From JAPPOI01 sp028818055 (GTDB lineage: Bacteria; Pseudomonadota; Alphaproteobacteria; Rhodobacterales; Rhodobacteraceae): a stretch of 64,000 bases of DNA. The stretch covers positions 3,162,001 to 3,226,000 of the forward strand of contig OZ253954.1 of assembly GCA_965267405.1 (NCBI GenBank). The letters run 5' to 3'. Under the pieces are notes generated by a model. That model was not told the DNA's origin, did no database searches, and saw only the letters and a program-made list of their open reading frames with translations. Position numbers and translations under genes: made by a program. Below, in pieces: positions 1 through 9,083 of the stretch; position 1 is the stretch's first letter; every line of letters starts with the position of its first letter.

Positions 1-517
1 CCATCTCTTCGGCCGAGACTTCCAGGGCTTTCAACTTGTTTGGGTTGAATTTGTCCGGCAACGGTTGCGACCCAAGGATGGTTTTGGCCTTTTCCATAAA
101 TGGCGTTAGTGCATCGATGTTGTTCAGTGCCTTCGGCCAACCAGATTGGAAAACACGATGGTCGGGCTCAAGGGTGACACCAGCATTGATCAAGGATCCA
201 CCGCCCAAACCATTGCCAAGAACGACATGAACATCGTCGTTGACGCGCAGCTGCATCATCCCGTTTTTGCTCGTCTTTAGAAGACCAGAGGCTGAACTGA
301 CGACTTCAGTTTCGGCGGTCGCTTCCGTCAAGTTGGTTGGATACTCTCCGGGCAAGATTTCACGGCCACGCTCAAGCAAACATAAGCTTGATGCTTTTTC
401 GGCAAGACGCGCTGCGGCGATCGAGCCACCATAACCCGAACCAATAACCAAAACTTCGAAATCTGACTGTTCAAGTTCAGGGGGTTGAATAGAAATGGGG
501 CGCATCTTCGGTGTCAT
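1..517 (-). CDS. GMC-family oxidoreductase, cholesterol-oxidase-like (N-terminal part)
   Basis: Only the first 172 codons lie in the window; the gene runs off the left edge. The product begins MTPKMRPISIQPP and has an FAD-binding GSGYGGS loop at about residue 28, then GNGLGGGSLINAGV at about residue 108. This is the arrangement seen in cholesterol-oxidase-type GMC flavoproteins, which oxidise alcohols or sterols with FAD. I see no signal peptide before the Rossmann segment, so this copy is probably cytoplasmic or exported by other means. Its ATG (517-515) overlaps the stop of the upstream metallophosphoesterase as ATGA, so the two are very likely co-transcribed and translationally coupled. 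The substrate cannot be told from this fragment. Confidence 0.85.
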   Translation of the reverse strand, partial: MTPKMRPISIQPPELEQSDFEVLVIGSGYGGSIAAARLAEKASSLCLLERGREILPGEYPTNLTEATAETEVVSSASGLLKTSKNGMMQLRVNDDVHVVLGNGLGGGSLINAGVTLEPDHRVFQSGWPKALNNIDALTPFMEKAKTILGSQPLPDKFNPNKLKALEVSAEEM

Positions 518-1956
518 AGAAGGGCCTCCTTGCGGCGCGCCTCGGCATCGGCAGCTTCCAATAATTTGATAATGTGGGTTTGTTTGGCCGTGTAAGTTTC
601 GGCAGCAACCTCGGCGACTTTGTCCCACTGCTCTTGTGTTGCAGCCAGCGCCGATTTCAGCTTGTCGACCATTGGATTTTCGGTCCCAGGCCCATCAAAA
701 CCCGATACCGAAACAGGAATGGTTTCTCCGTTGGCGGGCGGAGCAAAAAGCTTCAGAACTCCGACATTCAAATCGTCATCGATGAAAACTGCCGATGCTC
801 CTTCGACAGTCGCGAGAAGCGTTGTGTCGAGAACCCAGCCACCGGTGTTCACAACACCAACTGCGTTGGGATAAGCATCAAGGGCCAGACGATCTTCGAA
901 TGGCTTATGGGTGTGACCGAAAATGAGCGACATGTCATTTGGCGGTTCATCCATCTGCTCTTGCTTGAACTGTGCGACAGTAGGCCCGTTCATATAGTCC
1001 GCAATTCCGCCAGCCGTGTCGTAGGTCAGCGATGTCTGGTAACTGAAACGGGCAAGTTGACCAAAGCTGCCAGCGACGTAATCCACGATGCCGGTATTTA
1101 TGTCTTGCAGTGTGTCACGAACCGGTCCGACCTGTGGCAGCGGCATTTTGCTAAGCATCGTTGTGGTCAACAACGCTGCAATCCGGCGTTGGAAATAGGC
1201 CGCAGCTCCACCGCTTAACAAGTACTGATAGGCGAGTGATACGTCGCTTCCCATCTGTCCGGAGTCGCCAACGGTCGACCAGATAAAGTCAACGAAAGCG
1301 CCGTTGGCCTTTTCCATGACTTCAAGCGTTTTTGGATAGGAATGGCCGCCCGAGACGGCCGCACCAAGCCGTGACATCGAAAGATAAAGGGATTCAAAAT
1401 AATGACCGTGATGAAGAATGATCGCCTTTGAGTGGTCCGCGTTTCGAAGCCCGAAATTCGGATAATAGACATGTACCGGCGTCGACAAACCCGCCAGTGT
1501 CAGCGCTTCATCTAAGACATTTGATGTTCCCATGTCTTCGGGTGCTTTGAACGCAGGCGTGGTGTGAGACCAATAACTGAATGTCTGTGGCGCGTCTGAT
1601 TTCTTTGAAAACCGTTCCGCGGTCCAAAGCTCGTGGTCATGATTTCCGGGAACAAAAATTACTCTCTCAAATGGACAAAGATGGGGTGACTCCGCAGATC
1701 CAAAAAGCGACTTTAGTACCCCGACCAAAACAGCGTTGGCTATTGCCGGCGGACTAAAAGAAAGATCTATAGCATCCCCAAGTAGAATAAGGTCCGGATT
1801 AGCGTCTGGATCTATAGTTTTCACGAGATCGGCCAATGCCGTCCCGATCACCTTTATCAAATCAACTGGTTCAGATTTGGATCCTTCGTTCGGAGTAAGA
1901 AGGCTATTTTCAGCGCCACAATGCAAATCGGAAATACAAATATAATTCAATGTCAT
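514..1956 (-). CDS. Calcineurin-like metallophosphoesterase
   Basis: A 480-residue protein with the full set of metallophosphoesterase metal ligands in order: D10 and H12 (SDLHCG), D61 (LLGDAIDL), N105-H106 (VPGNHDHE), a later HHGH near residue 190, and H348/H350 (FGHTHKPF). Members of this fold use a two-metal centre to hydrolyse phosphomonoesters or phosphodiesters. At 480 residues it is longer than a bare catalytic domain; the extra part is a central helical stretch around residues 200-330 that I cannot assign. There is no signal peptide or membrane segment. It is the first gene of a two-gene unit with the GMC oxidoreductase (4-base overlap) and is divergent from the cyclase/ATPase gene. 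Substrate unknown; a nucleotide or cyclic-nucleotide role is possible given the neighbouring cyclase but is only inference. Confidence 0.85.
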   Translation of the reverse strand: MTLNYICISDLHCGAENSLLTPNEGSKSEPVDLIKVIGTALADLVKTIDPDANPDLILLGDAIDLSFSPPAIANAVLVGVLKSLFGSAESPHLCPFERVIFVPGNHDHELWTAERFSKKSDAPQTFSYWSHTTPAFKAPEDMGTSNVLDEALTLAGLSTPVHVYYPNFGLRNADHSKAIILHHGHYFESLYLSMSRLGAAVSGGHSYPKTLEVMEKANGAFVDFIWSTVGDSGQMGSDVSLAYQYLLSGGAAAYFQRRIAALLTTTMLSKMPLPQVGPVRDTLQDINTGIVDYVAGSFGQLARFSYQTSLTYDTAGGIADYMNGPTVAQFKQEQMDEPPNDMSLIFGHTHKPFEDRLALDAYPNAVGVVNTGGWVLDTTLLATVEGASAVFIDDDLNVGVLKLFAPPANGETIPVSVSGFDGPGTENPMVDKLKSALAATQEQWDKVAEVAAETYTAKQTHIIKLLEAADAEARRKEALL

Positions 1957-1985
1957 ATGCCAATCCTTATTCAGGACACTGAACC

Positions 1986-2005
1986 ATGTTTTGTTTCCAA
2001 AACAT
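1986..2005. promoter_or_regulatory. Perfect inverted repeat in a divergent promoter region (putative operator)
   Basis: ATGTTTTG and CAAAACAT are exact inverted repeats separated by TTTC. They sit in the 139-base gap between the metallophosphoesterase (minus) and the cyclase/ATPase gene (plus). Position and symmetry suit a dimeric repressor or activator site serving both directions. The binding protein is not identified and neither flanking gene encodes an obvious DNA-binding domain. Confidence 0.45.
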
Positions 2006-2095
2006 AGACAATTTATGTACCAAAACTGGAAAGTGGCGAATTACTGTACAGATTACATCACATCGGCTACGCACGATAAAAAGGGGTGATTGCGA

Positions 2096-5000
2096 ATGCC
2101 CAGCGGGCAGCAACGGTTCGATCGAATTGACGGCGAATATCGCCATGCTGTCGCATTGGTTGCCGATATGGTTGGCTCCACCCAAACAACTGAAACCCTT
2201 GGCGCCGAACGCGCCTATTTGATGATCCGGCAATTAACGCAAGCGATGTCTGACGTCGCGAGCCAATATAACGGTATCACGCTGAAGACTGTTGGCGACG
2301 GGATCATTGCGCTGTTTGGTGCGCCCGTTGCATCGGAAACTGCGGCTCTGGATGCGTGTAGGGCCGGGCTGGCCATAGTCGACAAGATGTCGGAGCTTGG
2401 TCCGTCGCTCCGTAAAGAATTCGGAATAACCCCCGAAGTTCGAATTGGCATTGCGTCGGGCGAAGTCATGGTTGTCCAATCCGCACCTGATGGATTTGAT
2501 GCCACTGGTAGCGCCATGAATCTCGCGAGCCGACTGGAGGCATTTGCCGATCCTGGACAGATTGTCGTCGAGCAGGGGATTGTCCGGGATCTTGCCCCAT
2601 TGGGAAAGTTGGACAGTCTTGGACACAGGAAGATCAAGGGCCTGTCAGACACGCGTGAGTTGTATCGACTGATCGGGCTAGCGCCTGCAACAACTTCCTT
2701 TGAAATCCGGCGCAGCAAGTCTTCCAGCCGCATGGTTGGCCGCGATAGCGAGCTTTCCGATATTCGTGATTGGGTATTGGATCGCAAAGCCGGTCCTAAG
2801 CTATGTGTTATCGAAGGTCCGCCGGGAATTGGCAAATCCCGTATGGTCGATGCGTTGTGTGGAGATCTGAGTGGCAAGGTCAAAGCGCGCTTTGGAAACT
2901 GCCTGTTGAATGCAACCGATCGCAGCTTGTTGTCGCTGGTCGAAGTTATTCGTAACGAACTGAAGAAAAACGCCGATCCGGAAGCCTCACAAGCACTCAA
3001 CGAAGACCTAAGCCGCTTGTTTCGAGAAAAACGCGATCCGTCAGCTTTGTTCGTGGATGTTTTGTCCGGTCAGGAAGGTAACGCTCAGAAATCCTATGAT
3101 CACCAGGCCGCATACCGATTGCGATCCGACGTAGTAGAAGTGATTGGAAAGATCGCTTCTCAGTCTGAAAAGATCGTGGTCATTGAAGATGGCCATTGGA
3201 TCGACACTTTGAGCTCTGACATCCTGCAGGAACTGGTGGAAAACGGTCCTTCCGAGATTCGTATCATCGTTACAGCGCGACCCGGTCAGGCCCCGAAATG
3301 GATGCGGGCCCCTGCGGTCAAGGTTGTACCGCTCAAGTCGCTGGCTGAGGATGATGTTCGCGATATGGCCGACGACATATTGGGAGGAGCGAAAGCCGAC
3401 GCATCTGTCATTGAAGCGATTGCAGCTAGGTCCGAAGGCAACCCCTTTTTCGCCGAAGAAATGATCCGGCACATAGGTCTTGAAGGCTTTGAACGGGTTG
3501 AAGCCATTGGTAGCATTCAGAATATCGTTTTCAGCCGGTTTGATCGCCTTCTTCCGGACTTCAAACAATTTTTGAGATTTGCTGCAGTCGAAGGTCGAGT
3601 ATTCGACACAAACGTCATCAAAATTGCGAGCGAGCTTCCTGACTTCGATATCGAGAAGGTGCTTGATAATACCGGAGGATTGCTCGAGCAAGCGCCAGGA
3701 CGGCCAGCCGAACATCTCCAATTTTCACATGTTTTGGTGCGCGACGTAATATTCGGATCAGTTCCAGAGATTGAAAAACCGGCCATACACAGGAGTCTTG
3801 GCAACACTCTTGAGTCACTTACCGGCGGCGGACCCGCAGTAGCGGAGGCGTTGGCAGATCATTTTGAAGCGAGTGGCGACGTCGGCAAAGCATTCTCATA
3901 TCAGACAACCGCAGCCTCATCTGCGCTGCGTAGATATGCCCTTGAAGCGTGTTTGGCGCGCTGTGAGCGCGCACTGGAATCGATCAGCGCTGCAGAGGAA
4001 CCGACTAACACCGACGAACTTGCGGCGCTTATTGAGGTATATGTTAGATGCCTCGATATTATTGGTGAATTTCGGATCTTGGCCGAAGTAGTTTCGAGTT
4101 ACATCGAACGAATTCCAAAAGGCTATTCGCGTACAGTTTGCATGACGCTTTGGTCAAAGAGCCTTGGACATGGCGCACAATTCGTTGATGCGATTGCCGT
4201 CGGCGACAGAGCGATCCGCGAAGCCGAAAGTGCCGGGGACGACATAGGACTTGCTTGGGCGCGTGTCGTTCGAATGCGGAATATTTTGGATGCCGGGGTA
4301 GACCAACCAGGTGAAATGCATACGCTTTTCGATCTCACAAAGGAGATCGGCGAGGGCGGATCAGATTTCTACCTTACGACCTTCCGGCTGTATACGATGC
4401 TTGCATGGCATCGGCGCATGGGTGAATTCGGCAAGGCCCGCGAATTGGGTGAGCAGCTTCTGGCATGGAGCAAGGAAGTAGGCGATAGCCGTGGAATTGG
4501 GCACGGCGCATGGGCGATGGCTTTGATCAGCCGATTTGAACAAGCTGTGGACGTCACTTTGCAATACGCGAAACTCAGCTTGGAAAATGCGGTTCCTGGC
4601 ACTTCCGATTACTTGGTTGCGAAAGCTTTGGACTACACGGCCTCAATTGAGTCGGCGCTTCTTGATGACCCTGAAGTCTTTACTGACATCATCGACCGGA
4701 CCGAACAGATGGGTAATTACCCGCTAAGGAATGCTTGCCTTATGCAGCGTGCCATCGGTTACTTTCGCGTCGGCAAAATTAAAAAAGGTTGGGGAGAGTT
4801 TGAGAACGCTAAGGATTTGCTTCTTGGTACGGTTATTCGCGAACAGGAAAACTTTATGCGGATCGCGGAGTGCGAAATCCTTTTGTCACTTGGGGGGATG
4901 ATGCCGTCCCAAGGCCCTCGACCCAAACTTGGTTTGATTGATATCTTCTTCGTTTTGACACTGCGACCGTCGATTAGACGAAGACTAAAAAGCGCAGTGG

Positions 5001-5206
5001 AAGGTATATACAAAGAGGCCGAGGCATTTGGAACCGGCGGTTACGTGCTGGCAAGAGCAAGCACTATTGAAGGCTTGATGATGGTGAAGTCAAAGCCCGA
5101 GCAAGCCCGTGAAAAAATCCAAATGGCCCGACAATATTATCTCGACGAGGGCTGCATTTCCGAAGTGGAACGACTGGACGCTGTAGAAGCGCAGGTTCTG
5201 AACTGA
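2096..5206 (+). CDS. Class III nucleotide cyclase / AAA-type ATPase / TPR signalling protein
   Basis: The ATG at 2096 is preferred over a TTG at 2090 because AAGGGG (2081-2086) is then nine bases upstream; this gives 1036 residues. Residues 15-190 form a class III adenylate/guanylate cyclase domain with both metal aspartates (D24 in VADMVGST, D68 in KTVGDG) and an N-x3-R pair in AMNLASRLE, so it looks catalytically competent. Residues about 215-560 form a STAND/AAA-like ATPase with Walker A GPPGIGKS at 241-248 and a Walker-B-like IEDGHWID around 364. The rest, about 560-1030, is helical and TPR-like. Such three-part proteins are thought to sense a signal through the TPR/ATPase part and control cyclase output. 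It is divergent from the metallophosphoesterase/GMC pair. No DNA-binding or membrane segment is visible. Confidence 0.85.
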   Translation: MPSGQQRFDRIDGEYRHAVALVADMVGSTQTTETLGAERAYLMIRQLTQAMSDVASQYNGITLKTVGDGIIALFGAPVASETAALDACRAGLAIVDKMSELGPSLRKEFGITPEVRIGIASGEVMVVQSAPDGFDATGSAMNLASRLEAFADPGQIVVEQGIVRDLAPLGKLDSLGHRKIKGLSDTRELYRLIGLAPATTSFEIRRSKSSSRMVGRDSELSDIRDWVLDRKAGPKLCVIEGPPGIGKSRMVDALCGDLSGKVKARFGNCLLNATDRSLLSLVEVIRNELKKNADPEASQALNEDLSRLFREKRDPSALFVDVLSGQEGNAQKSYDHQAAYRLRSDVVEVIGKIASQSEKIVVIEDGHWIDTLSSDILQELVENGPSEIRIIVTARPGQAPKWMRAPAVKVVPLKSLAEDDVRDMADDILGGAKADASVIEAIAARSEGNPFFAEEMIRHIGLEGFERVEAIGSIQNIVFSRFDRLLPDFKQFLRFAAVEGRVFDTNVIKIASELPDFDIEKVLDNTGGLLEQAPGRPAEHLQFSHVLVRDVIFGSVPEIEKPAIHRSLGNTLESLTGGGPAVAEALADHFEASGDVGKAFSYQTTAASSALRRYALEACLARCERALESISAAEEPTNTDELAALIEVYVRCLDIIGEFRILAEVVSSYIERIPKGYSRTVCMTLWSKSLGHGAQFVDAIAVGDRAIREAESAGDDIGLAWARVVRMRNILDAGVDQPGEMHTLFDLTKEIGEGGSDFYLTTFRLYTMLAWHRRMGEFGKARELGEQLLAWSKEVGDSRGIGHGAWAMALISRFEQAVDVTLQYAKLSLENAVPGTSDYLVAKALDYTASIESALLDDPEVFTDIIDRTEQMGNYPLRNACLMQRAIGYFRVGKIKKGWGEFENAKDLLLGTVIREQENFMRIAECEILLSLGGMMPSQGPRPKLGLIDIFFVLTLRPSIRRRLKSAVEGIYKEAEAFGTGGYVLARASTIEGLMMVKSKPEQAREKIQMARQYYLDEGCISEVERLDAVEAQVLN

Positions 5207-5209
5207 AAA

Positions 5210-5227
5210 CGGCGCCCGAAGGCGCCG
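5210..5227. terminator. Bidirectional stem-loop terminator between convergent genes
   Basis: CGGCGCC and GGCGCCG form a 7-bp stem around a CGAA loop. It is flanked by AAAA on the left, which reads as a U-run for the minus-strand transcript, and by a short CTTT on the right. It lies between the ends of the cyclase/ATPase gene and the solute-binding protein gene, so it should serve both; the minus direction has the better U-run. Confidence 0.7.
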
Positions 5228-5248
5228 CTTTGCAATATTTCAAGTGAC

Positions 5249-6859
5249 TTACGCGAACCACCAACGCTCCATGAGCTTGTTGCCGTCGTTCTCCCAGTTG
5301 GCAGCGACAGCATCGTCGTGAGCCAGGTCCTTGGAATGGGCGGCAATGTAGTTTGCCCACATGGCAACGATCGCACCGCCGTCGTCCTGAAGCAGGCGCT
5401 GAGCCTCCCAGTATAGGTCCTTGCGCTTGCCTTGGTCTGTCTCAGAACGTGCTTCCACAACAACCTGATTGAAGCGCATGGCTGCATCCGTGTCTTTCCA
5501 AGCTGTATCGTTCCACTCGGTGTCGGCGGTATAAGCCGCGGAGTACATCCAGTCTTGAGTTGGGCGACCGCCCCAGTAACAAGCACTCCAGCCTTTCTTG
5601 TTCCAAACATTGGACCAGTATCCATCGTTTGGTTCGCGGACGATCTCAATGTCGATGCCAACTTCTTTCGCTGAAGCGGCGATCAACTGTGCTGCGTCAA
5701 CTGCGCCCGCGAAAGCTGCATCTGCCGCCGAAAGTTGGATTGGGCCTGAATGCCCGGATTTCTTATAGTGTTCAGCCGCTTTCTCAGGGTTGAACTCATG
5801 CACAGGAAGTTCGGTGTTCAAGAAAGGCATCGCCGAGGAAACAGGAACGTCGTTGCCTGCTGCGCCGTGGCCCAACAAGATCTTGTCCACCAGTTCCTGA
5901 CGCTTCAGCGAGTACTTCAGAGCCATACGCAGGTCATAGTTGCCAAACGGCTCGACATTCAGGCGCATTGGGAAGGTGTAGTGCTGTGTACCGGTAACTT
6001 CGAGGATGTCGAGTGTCGGCACGCGCTGCATCAACGCAACCGTCTTCGGATCGATCGAGTCAGCGTACTGCACATCGCCGTTCATCACAGCATTCTGACG
6101 GGCGGTCGTGTCCAAAATGGACAAAAGCTCGTACTCGTCAAAGTGAGCGCGGCCCTCTTTCCAGTAGTTTGGGTTCCGTGTGAACTTGGCACGAACGCCT
6201 GGTTCGTAAGCGTCCAGTACGTATCCACCTGTTCCGACACCGCTATTCGGGTCTGAGATCGAACCGCCATCTTCTGGCATGATCATCAAGTGATAGTCAG
6301 AAACGATGAATGCAAAGTCAGCATTGCCAGTTTCCAGCTCAAAGATCACCTGGTTGTCGCCGTCCTTGCGAATGTCGGTGACAGCCGTCAGCAGGCCTTT
6401 GGCCGCGGATTTTGAATCTTCGCCCCGGTGATAGTTAAACGTTGCGATCACGTCTTCTGGTGTCAGTGACTTACCATTGTGGAATTCAACACCTTTGCGC
6501 AGGTTGAAAACCCAGGTTTTTGCGTCTGAGGAAGGCTCAAAGCTTTCTGCCAGTTCGCCGATCAGTTCGCCGGTGTTCGAGACTTCAGTCAAGTGGTTGC
6601 CACGTGAGTAGATGACATTCAGGCTGAAGCCATTTTCCGATGTCGACGGGTCGAGCACGTCCGTTGTGGACCCGTACCCAGTTGCGACGCGAAGCAGACC
6701 ACCTTTCTTCGGTGTCATTGCCTCGGCTTTTGTTGCCAGAGACATTGCTGTCGGCAAGGTAACGCCCGTTGCCAATGCGGACATAATGAAACGGCGACGG
6801 TTGATCTGACCTTCCGTCAGGCGTTTTGCCTGATGGCGCAGATAGTTCTCTTTTTTCAT
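5249..6859 (-). CDS. Peptide/nickel-type ABC transporter solute-binding protein (SBP_bac_5), Tat-exported
   Basis: The start is ATG at 6859 with GGGAG six bases upstream; the open frame extends further but without a better ribosome site. The 536-residue product has a twin-arginine leader (INRRRFIMSALATG, then a hydrophobic stretch ending AEA) followed by a family 5 extracellular solute-binding domain with typical stretches (WVFNLRKGVEFHNGKSLTPEDV, NPNYWKEGRAHFDEYE is the matching second region in part). These lipid-anchor-free periplasmic proteins hand oligopeptides, nickel, opines or similar ligands to a DppBCDF-like importer. No permease or ATPase gene of that class is present in the window, so it is an orphan or works with a transporter encoded elsewhere. 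Ligand unknown. Confidence 0.88.
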   Translation of the reverse strand: MKKENYLRHQAKRLTEGQINRRRFIMSALATGVTLPTAMSLATKAEAMTPKKGGLLRVATGYGSTTDVLDPSTSENGFSLNVIYSRGNHLTEVSNTGELIGELAESFEPSSDAKTWVFNLRKGVEFHNGKSLTPEDVIATFNYHRGEDSKSAAKGLLTAVTDIRKDGDNQVIFELETGNADFAFIVSDYHLMIMPEDGGSISDPNSGVGTGGYVLDAYEPGVRAKFTRNPNYWKEGRAHFDEYELLSILDTTARQNAVMNGDVQYADSIDPKTVALMQRVPTLDILEVTGTQHYTFPMRLNVEPFGNYDLRMALKYSLKRQELVDKILLGHGAAGNDVPVSSAMPFLNTELPVHEFNPEKAAEHYKKSGHSGPIQLSAADAAFAGAVDAAQLIAASAKEVGIDIEIVREPNDGYWSNVWNKKGWSACYWGGRPTQDWMYSAAYTADTEWNDTAWKDTDAAMRFNQVVVEARSETDQGKRKDLYWEAQRLLQDDGGAIVAMWANYIAAHSKDLAHDDAVAANWENDGNKLMERWWFA

Positions 6860-7088
6860 TCTCATCTCCCAAATTTCGTGCTTGTTGCGCACGTTTTTTC
6901 CGGCCGATTTGCGACCGTCCAAGCAAGTACACCCTGAAGCTAACACTTTTGCAATCTATTAGGCAAAAAATAGACCGGGTGACGCCTCACGAACGAACAC
7001 CCGGTCGAACTTCATAGAAATTCAAATCGCGGTTGAACCGCTACTCGTTACCCTTCTTTTGCGCCCCCAAAATGTTGACGCTCCACAA

Positions 7089-7111
7089 AGCAGGCTGGTT
7101 GCATGCCTGCT
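7089..7111 (-). terminator. Weak stem-loop at the end of the protease gene
   Basis: AGCAGGC and GCCTGCT (7-bp arms, 9-base loop) overlap the TAG stop of the subtilisin-like gene. On the minus strand the stem is followed only by TTTG, so if it terminates it does so weakly. The remaining bases from 6860 to 7088 show no gene. Confidence 0.3.
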
Positions 7112-9083
7112 ATCTTGCGATCCGACCCGTTTCCGGGCCGTCCATTCTTCCAAATCCCGCCTTTGCAGGCTCGGTTGCGCCTGGCCATTGCGCGTTTTGA
7201 TCTTCATTCGGAGTAATCTGCGCGAACCAAGCCTCATCACCCGGCGCATTGCCTACACGTCCGTTGTCGATCCAATTGAGTAGCTCCAAGGCAATTCGGC
7301 GTGTCGCCAAAGCGGTTGAAAAACTCGTTCCGGCCATTGCGATGACAGATCCACTTTTGGACCCTGCGCCAATAAGGCCGAAGCGCGCCGCACCATCTTC
7401 GCCCGGGAGTAAGGCGCTCGGTGCGACGCGGCCTTGTCCAACGGCATCGGTGCGTGCTGCGCTGGAAAAGATCGATGGTTTGCCATCTGTCAGGCGGTAA
7501 CTCCCAATGACACGCGCCGCCTCGGTATGGGCGATTGCGTTCATGGTACCCAGACGTTGAATCGGCGGGGTTACATCAGTCAGAACCGGAGTCGGCTCAT
7601 AGGAGTAAGCGTCAATGAACCGTCCGGTGGAATCGTACATATCGAAATCCGGATGTGCGAATGTCGGTGCCAGTCCTGTTTCGCTTCCAAATGTCAGGCT
7701 TTGATCGGATTGGACATAGGCCCAGACCTTCGTGTCTTGGTCTTGAGCCTCTGATGTCAGTTGAAGGGTCCATGCCCCGGCCGGCGCGGTCAGCCCGATT
7801 GGAGATTCCTGGGTAGGGCAGGTGCAGATCACATAAGCAATCCTGTGCTTTTGTGATGGATCTCCATTCAACGGTTCGTCGTCGTGAGCAGTCACATAGA
7901 TCCGCGCCAATGGAACATCAGGTCGGTCGCTGTTGGTCAGCGTTGCAATTTGCCCTGGCTGGCCGGGCCCGGAGGGACCAGGAATGTTCGTGCCCAGCGG
8001 CGACATAGCTATGCTGGCAGTGTGCCGGGACTGCGGGTTAGGACTTCCGTTAATCTCGTCCGACCAAACTTCAACGAAGTTGGGGGTCAAATCCGAAGGA
8101 CGCACACGCACATCCAGGCTGCTGGATTGACCGGAAGCCAGGTTAAACTCTGCCGCTCCCTCGGACAAAAGGTCGTTGCCCACCGGCAAAACGACCCGAA
8201 TGACTCTATCTTCGCTTGCCGCCCGTGCTGCAGCGGCCGCAATTACTTTTTCGATAAGCATCTGTCCGTCTTTTGGACCCGCCTGAAGTCCATAGGACAG
8301 ATTTATAACAACCGGGAAACTGCCATCACCGAACCCGCAGGCGTTCCAAATGCGGTCGGCACGGTCGAGGATGTAGTCGATTGCATGGATTGCATAAAAC
8401 TCAAGAAAGTTTCCGGACGCACCGATGCATGATCTTGGCGGAAGTCCGACGCCGATCATTGCGATCCGCCGTCTTGCTTCGTCCAGACTTGAATCTCTCA
8501 GATCAAAGCCAGCGGCCAGATCAGCGACATGCGTCCCATGCGTGCCAGCTTCTTCCAAGCGCCGGTCTCCGCGTGCATGCCCAAACTGGGTTAGGCCAGC
8601 AGCTCGATCAAACGCCGCTTCGTCAATCGCATCCCCGCGACGAGCGTGAAACATAAGACGCTCAATCTCGGTGCGGAACAACTCCCGACCAAAGGGCACC
8701 GCGGCTCCATTGCGCCAATCTCCGGCTTGCAGCCAAGCGGACAGGAACCGTGTCCCGCCATCAATACGACGGAACCGGGCATGCGATAGTGCGATCGCGC
8801 TGTCGATCACACCAACGACAACGCTGTCGGCATCGGGTGTCCACGACAGTTCAATCCTCGGGTTCGTGGCAACCGTCGTATCCGGCGCAGGGCGCGCGAA
8901 ATTGGGCAATGGGGCAGGCTGCAGATCGCCGCCAACAGAGGCAGCCCGGGGAAGGGGCTTCAGCGACAGACCTTCTGCTTCATCCGAGCCGCCAAAGACC
9001 GCAGTCCTAAACCAGTCAACATAGGGCGCATCCGCGTCCACAGAGGCAGGGGCATTCTGCCAATCGCTCCAACTGAGCGTCAT
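7110..9083 (-). CDS. Subtilisin-like (S8) serine protease with a large insert and no signal peptide
   Basis: The start is the ATG at 9083, which overlaps the upstream stop as ATGA and has GGGAGG about ten bases ahead. The 657-residue protein carries all three S8 signatures: D94 in GVIDSAIALSHARF, H185 in GTHGTHVADLAAG, and S587 in AMAGTSFSTALA. The His-to-Ser distance is about 400 residues, far more than in plain subtilisins, so an inserted domain (probably beta-rich, residues about 330-550) is present. The N terminus is not a signal peptide and no propeptide domain is evident. It may therefore act in the cytoplasm or leave by an unrecognised route. It is coupled to the PAP2/haloperoxidase-fold gene. 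Target unknown. Confidence 0.88.
   Translation of the reverse strand: MTLSWSDWQNAPASVDADAPYVDWFRTAVFGGSDEAEGLSLKPLPRAASVGGDLQPAPLPNFARPAPDTTVATNPRIELSWTPDADSVVVGVIDSAIALSHARFRRIDGGTRFLSAWLQAGDWRNGAAVPFGRELFRTEIERLMFHARRGDAIDEAAFDRAAGLTQFGHARGDRRLEEAGTHGTHVADLAAGFDLRDSSLDEARRRIAMIGVGLPPRSCIGASGNFLEFYAIHAIDYILDRADRIWNACGFGDGSFPVVINLSYGLQAGPKDGQMLIEKVIAAAAARAASEDRVIRVVLPVGNDLLSEGAAEFNLASGQSSSLDVRVRPSDLTPNFVEVWSDEINGSPNPQSRHTASIAMSPLGTNIPGPSGPGQPGQIATLTNSDRPDVPLARIYVTAHDDEPLNGDPSQKHRIAYVICTCPTQESPIGLTAPAGAWTLQLTSEAQDQDTKVWAYVQSDQSLTFGSETGLAPTFAHPDFDMYDSTGRFIDAYSYEPTPVLTDVTPPIQRLGTMNAIAHTEAARVIGSYRLTDGKPSIFSSAARTDAVGQGRVAPSALLPGEDGAARFGLIGAGSKSGSVIAMAGTSFSTALATRRIALELLNWIDNGRVGNAPGDEAWFAQITPNEDQNAQWPGATEPAKAGFGRMDGPETGRIAR

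Noticed and set aside
574..1218. 214-codon plus-strand open frame inside the metallophosphoesterase gene
   Set aside because: It is antisense to conserved metal-binding motifs, has no ribosome site, and its translation shows no recognisable domain.
5750..6256. 168-codon plus-strand frame opposite the solute-binding protein gene
   Set aside because: Antisense to a well-supported gene; composition rich in Val/His/Arg/Gln as expected for a shadow frame.
7884..8432. 182-codon plus-strand frame opposite the S8 protease
   Set aside because: Antisense shadow; the minus frame has all three catalytic motifs.
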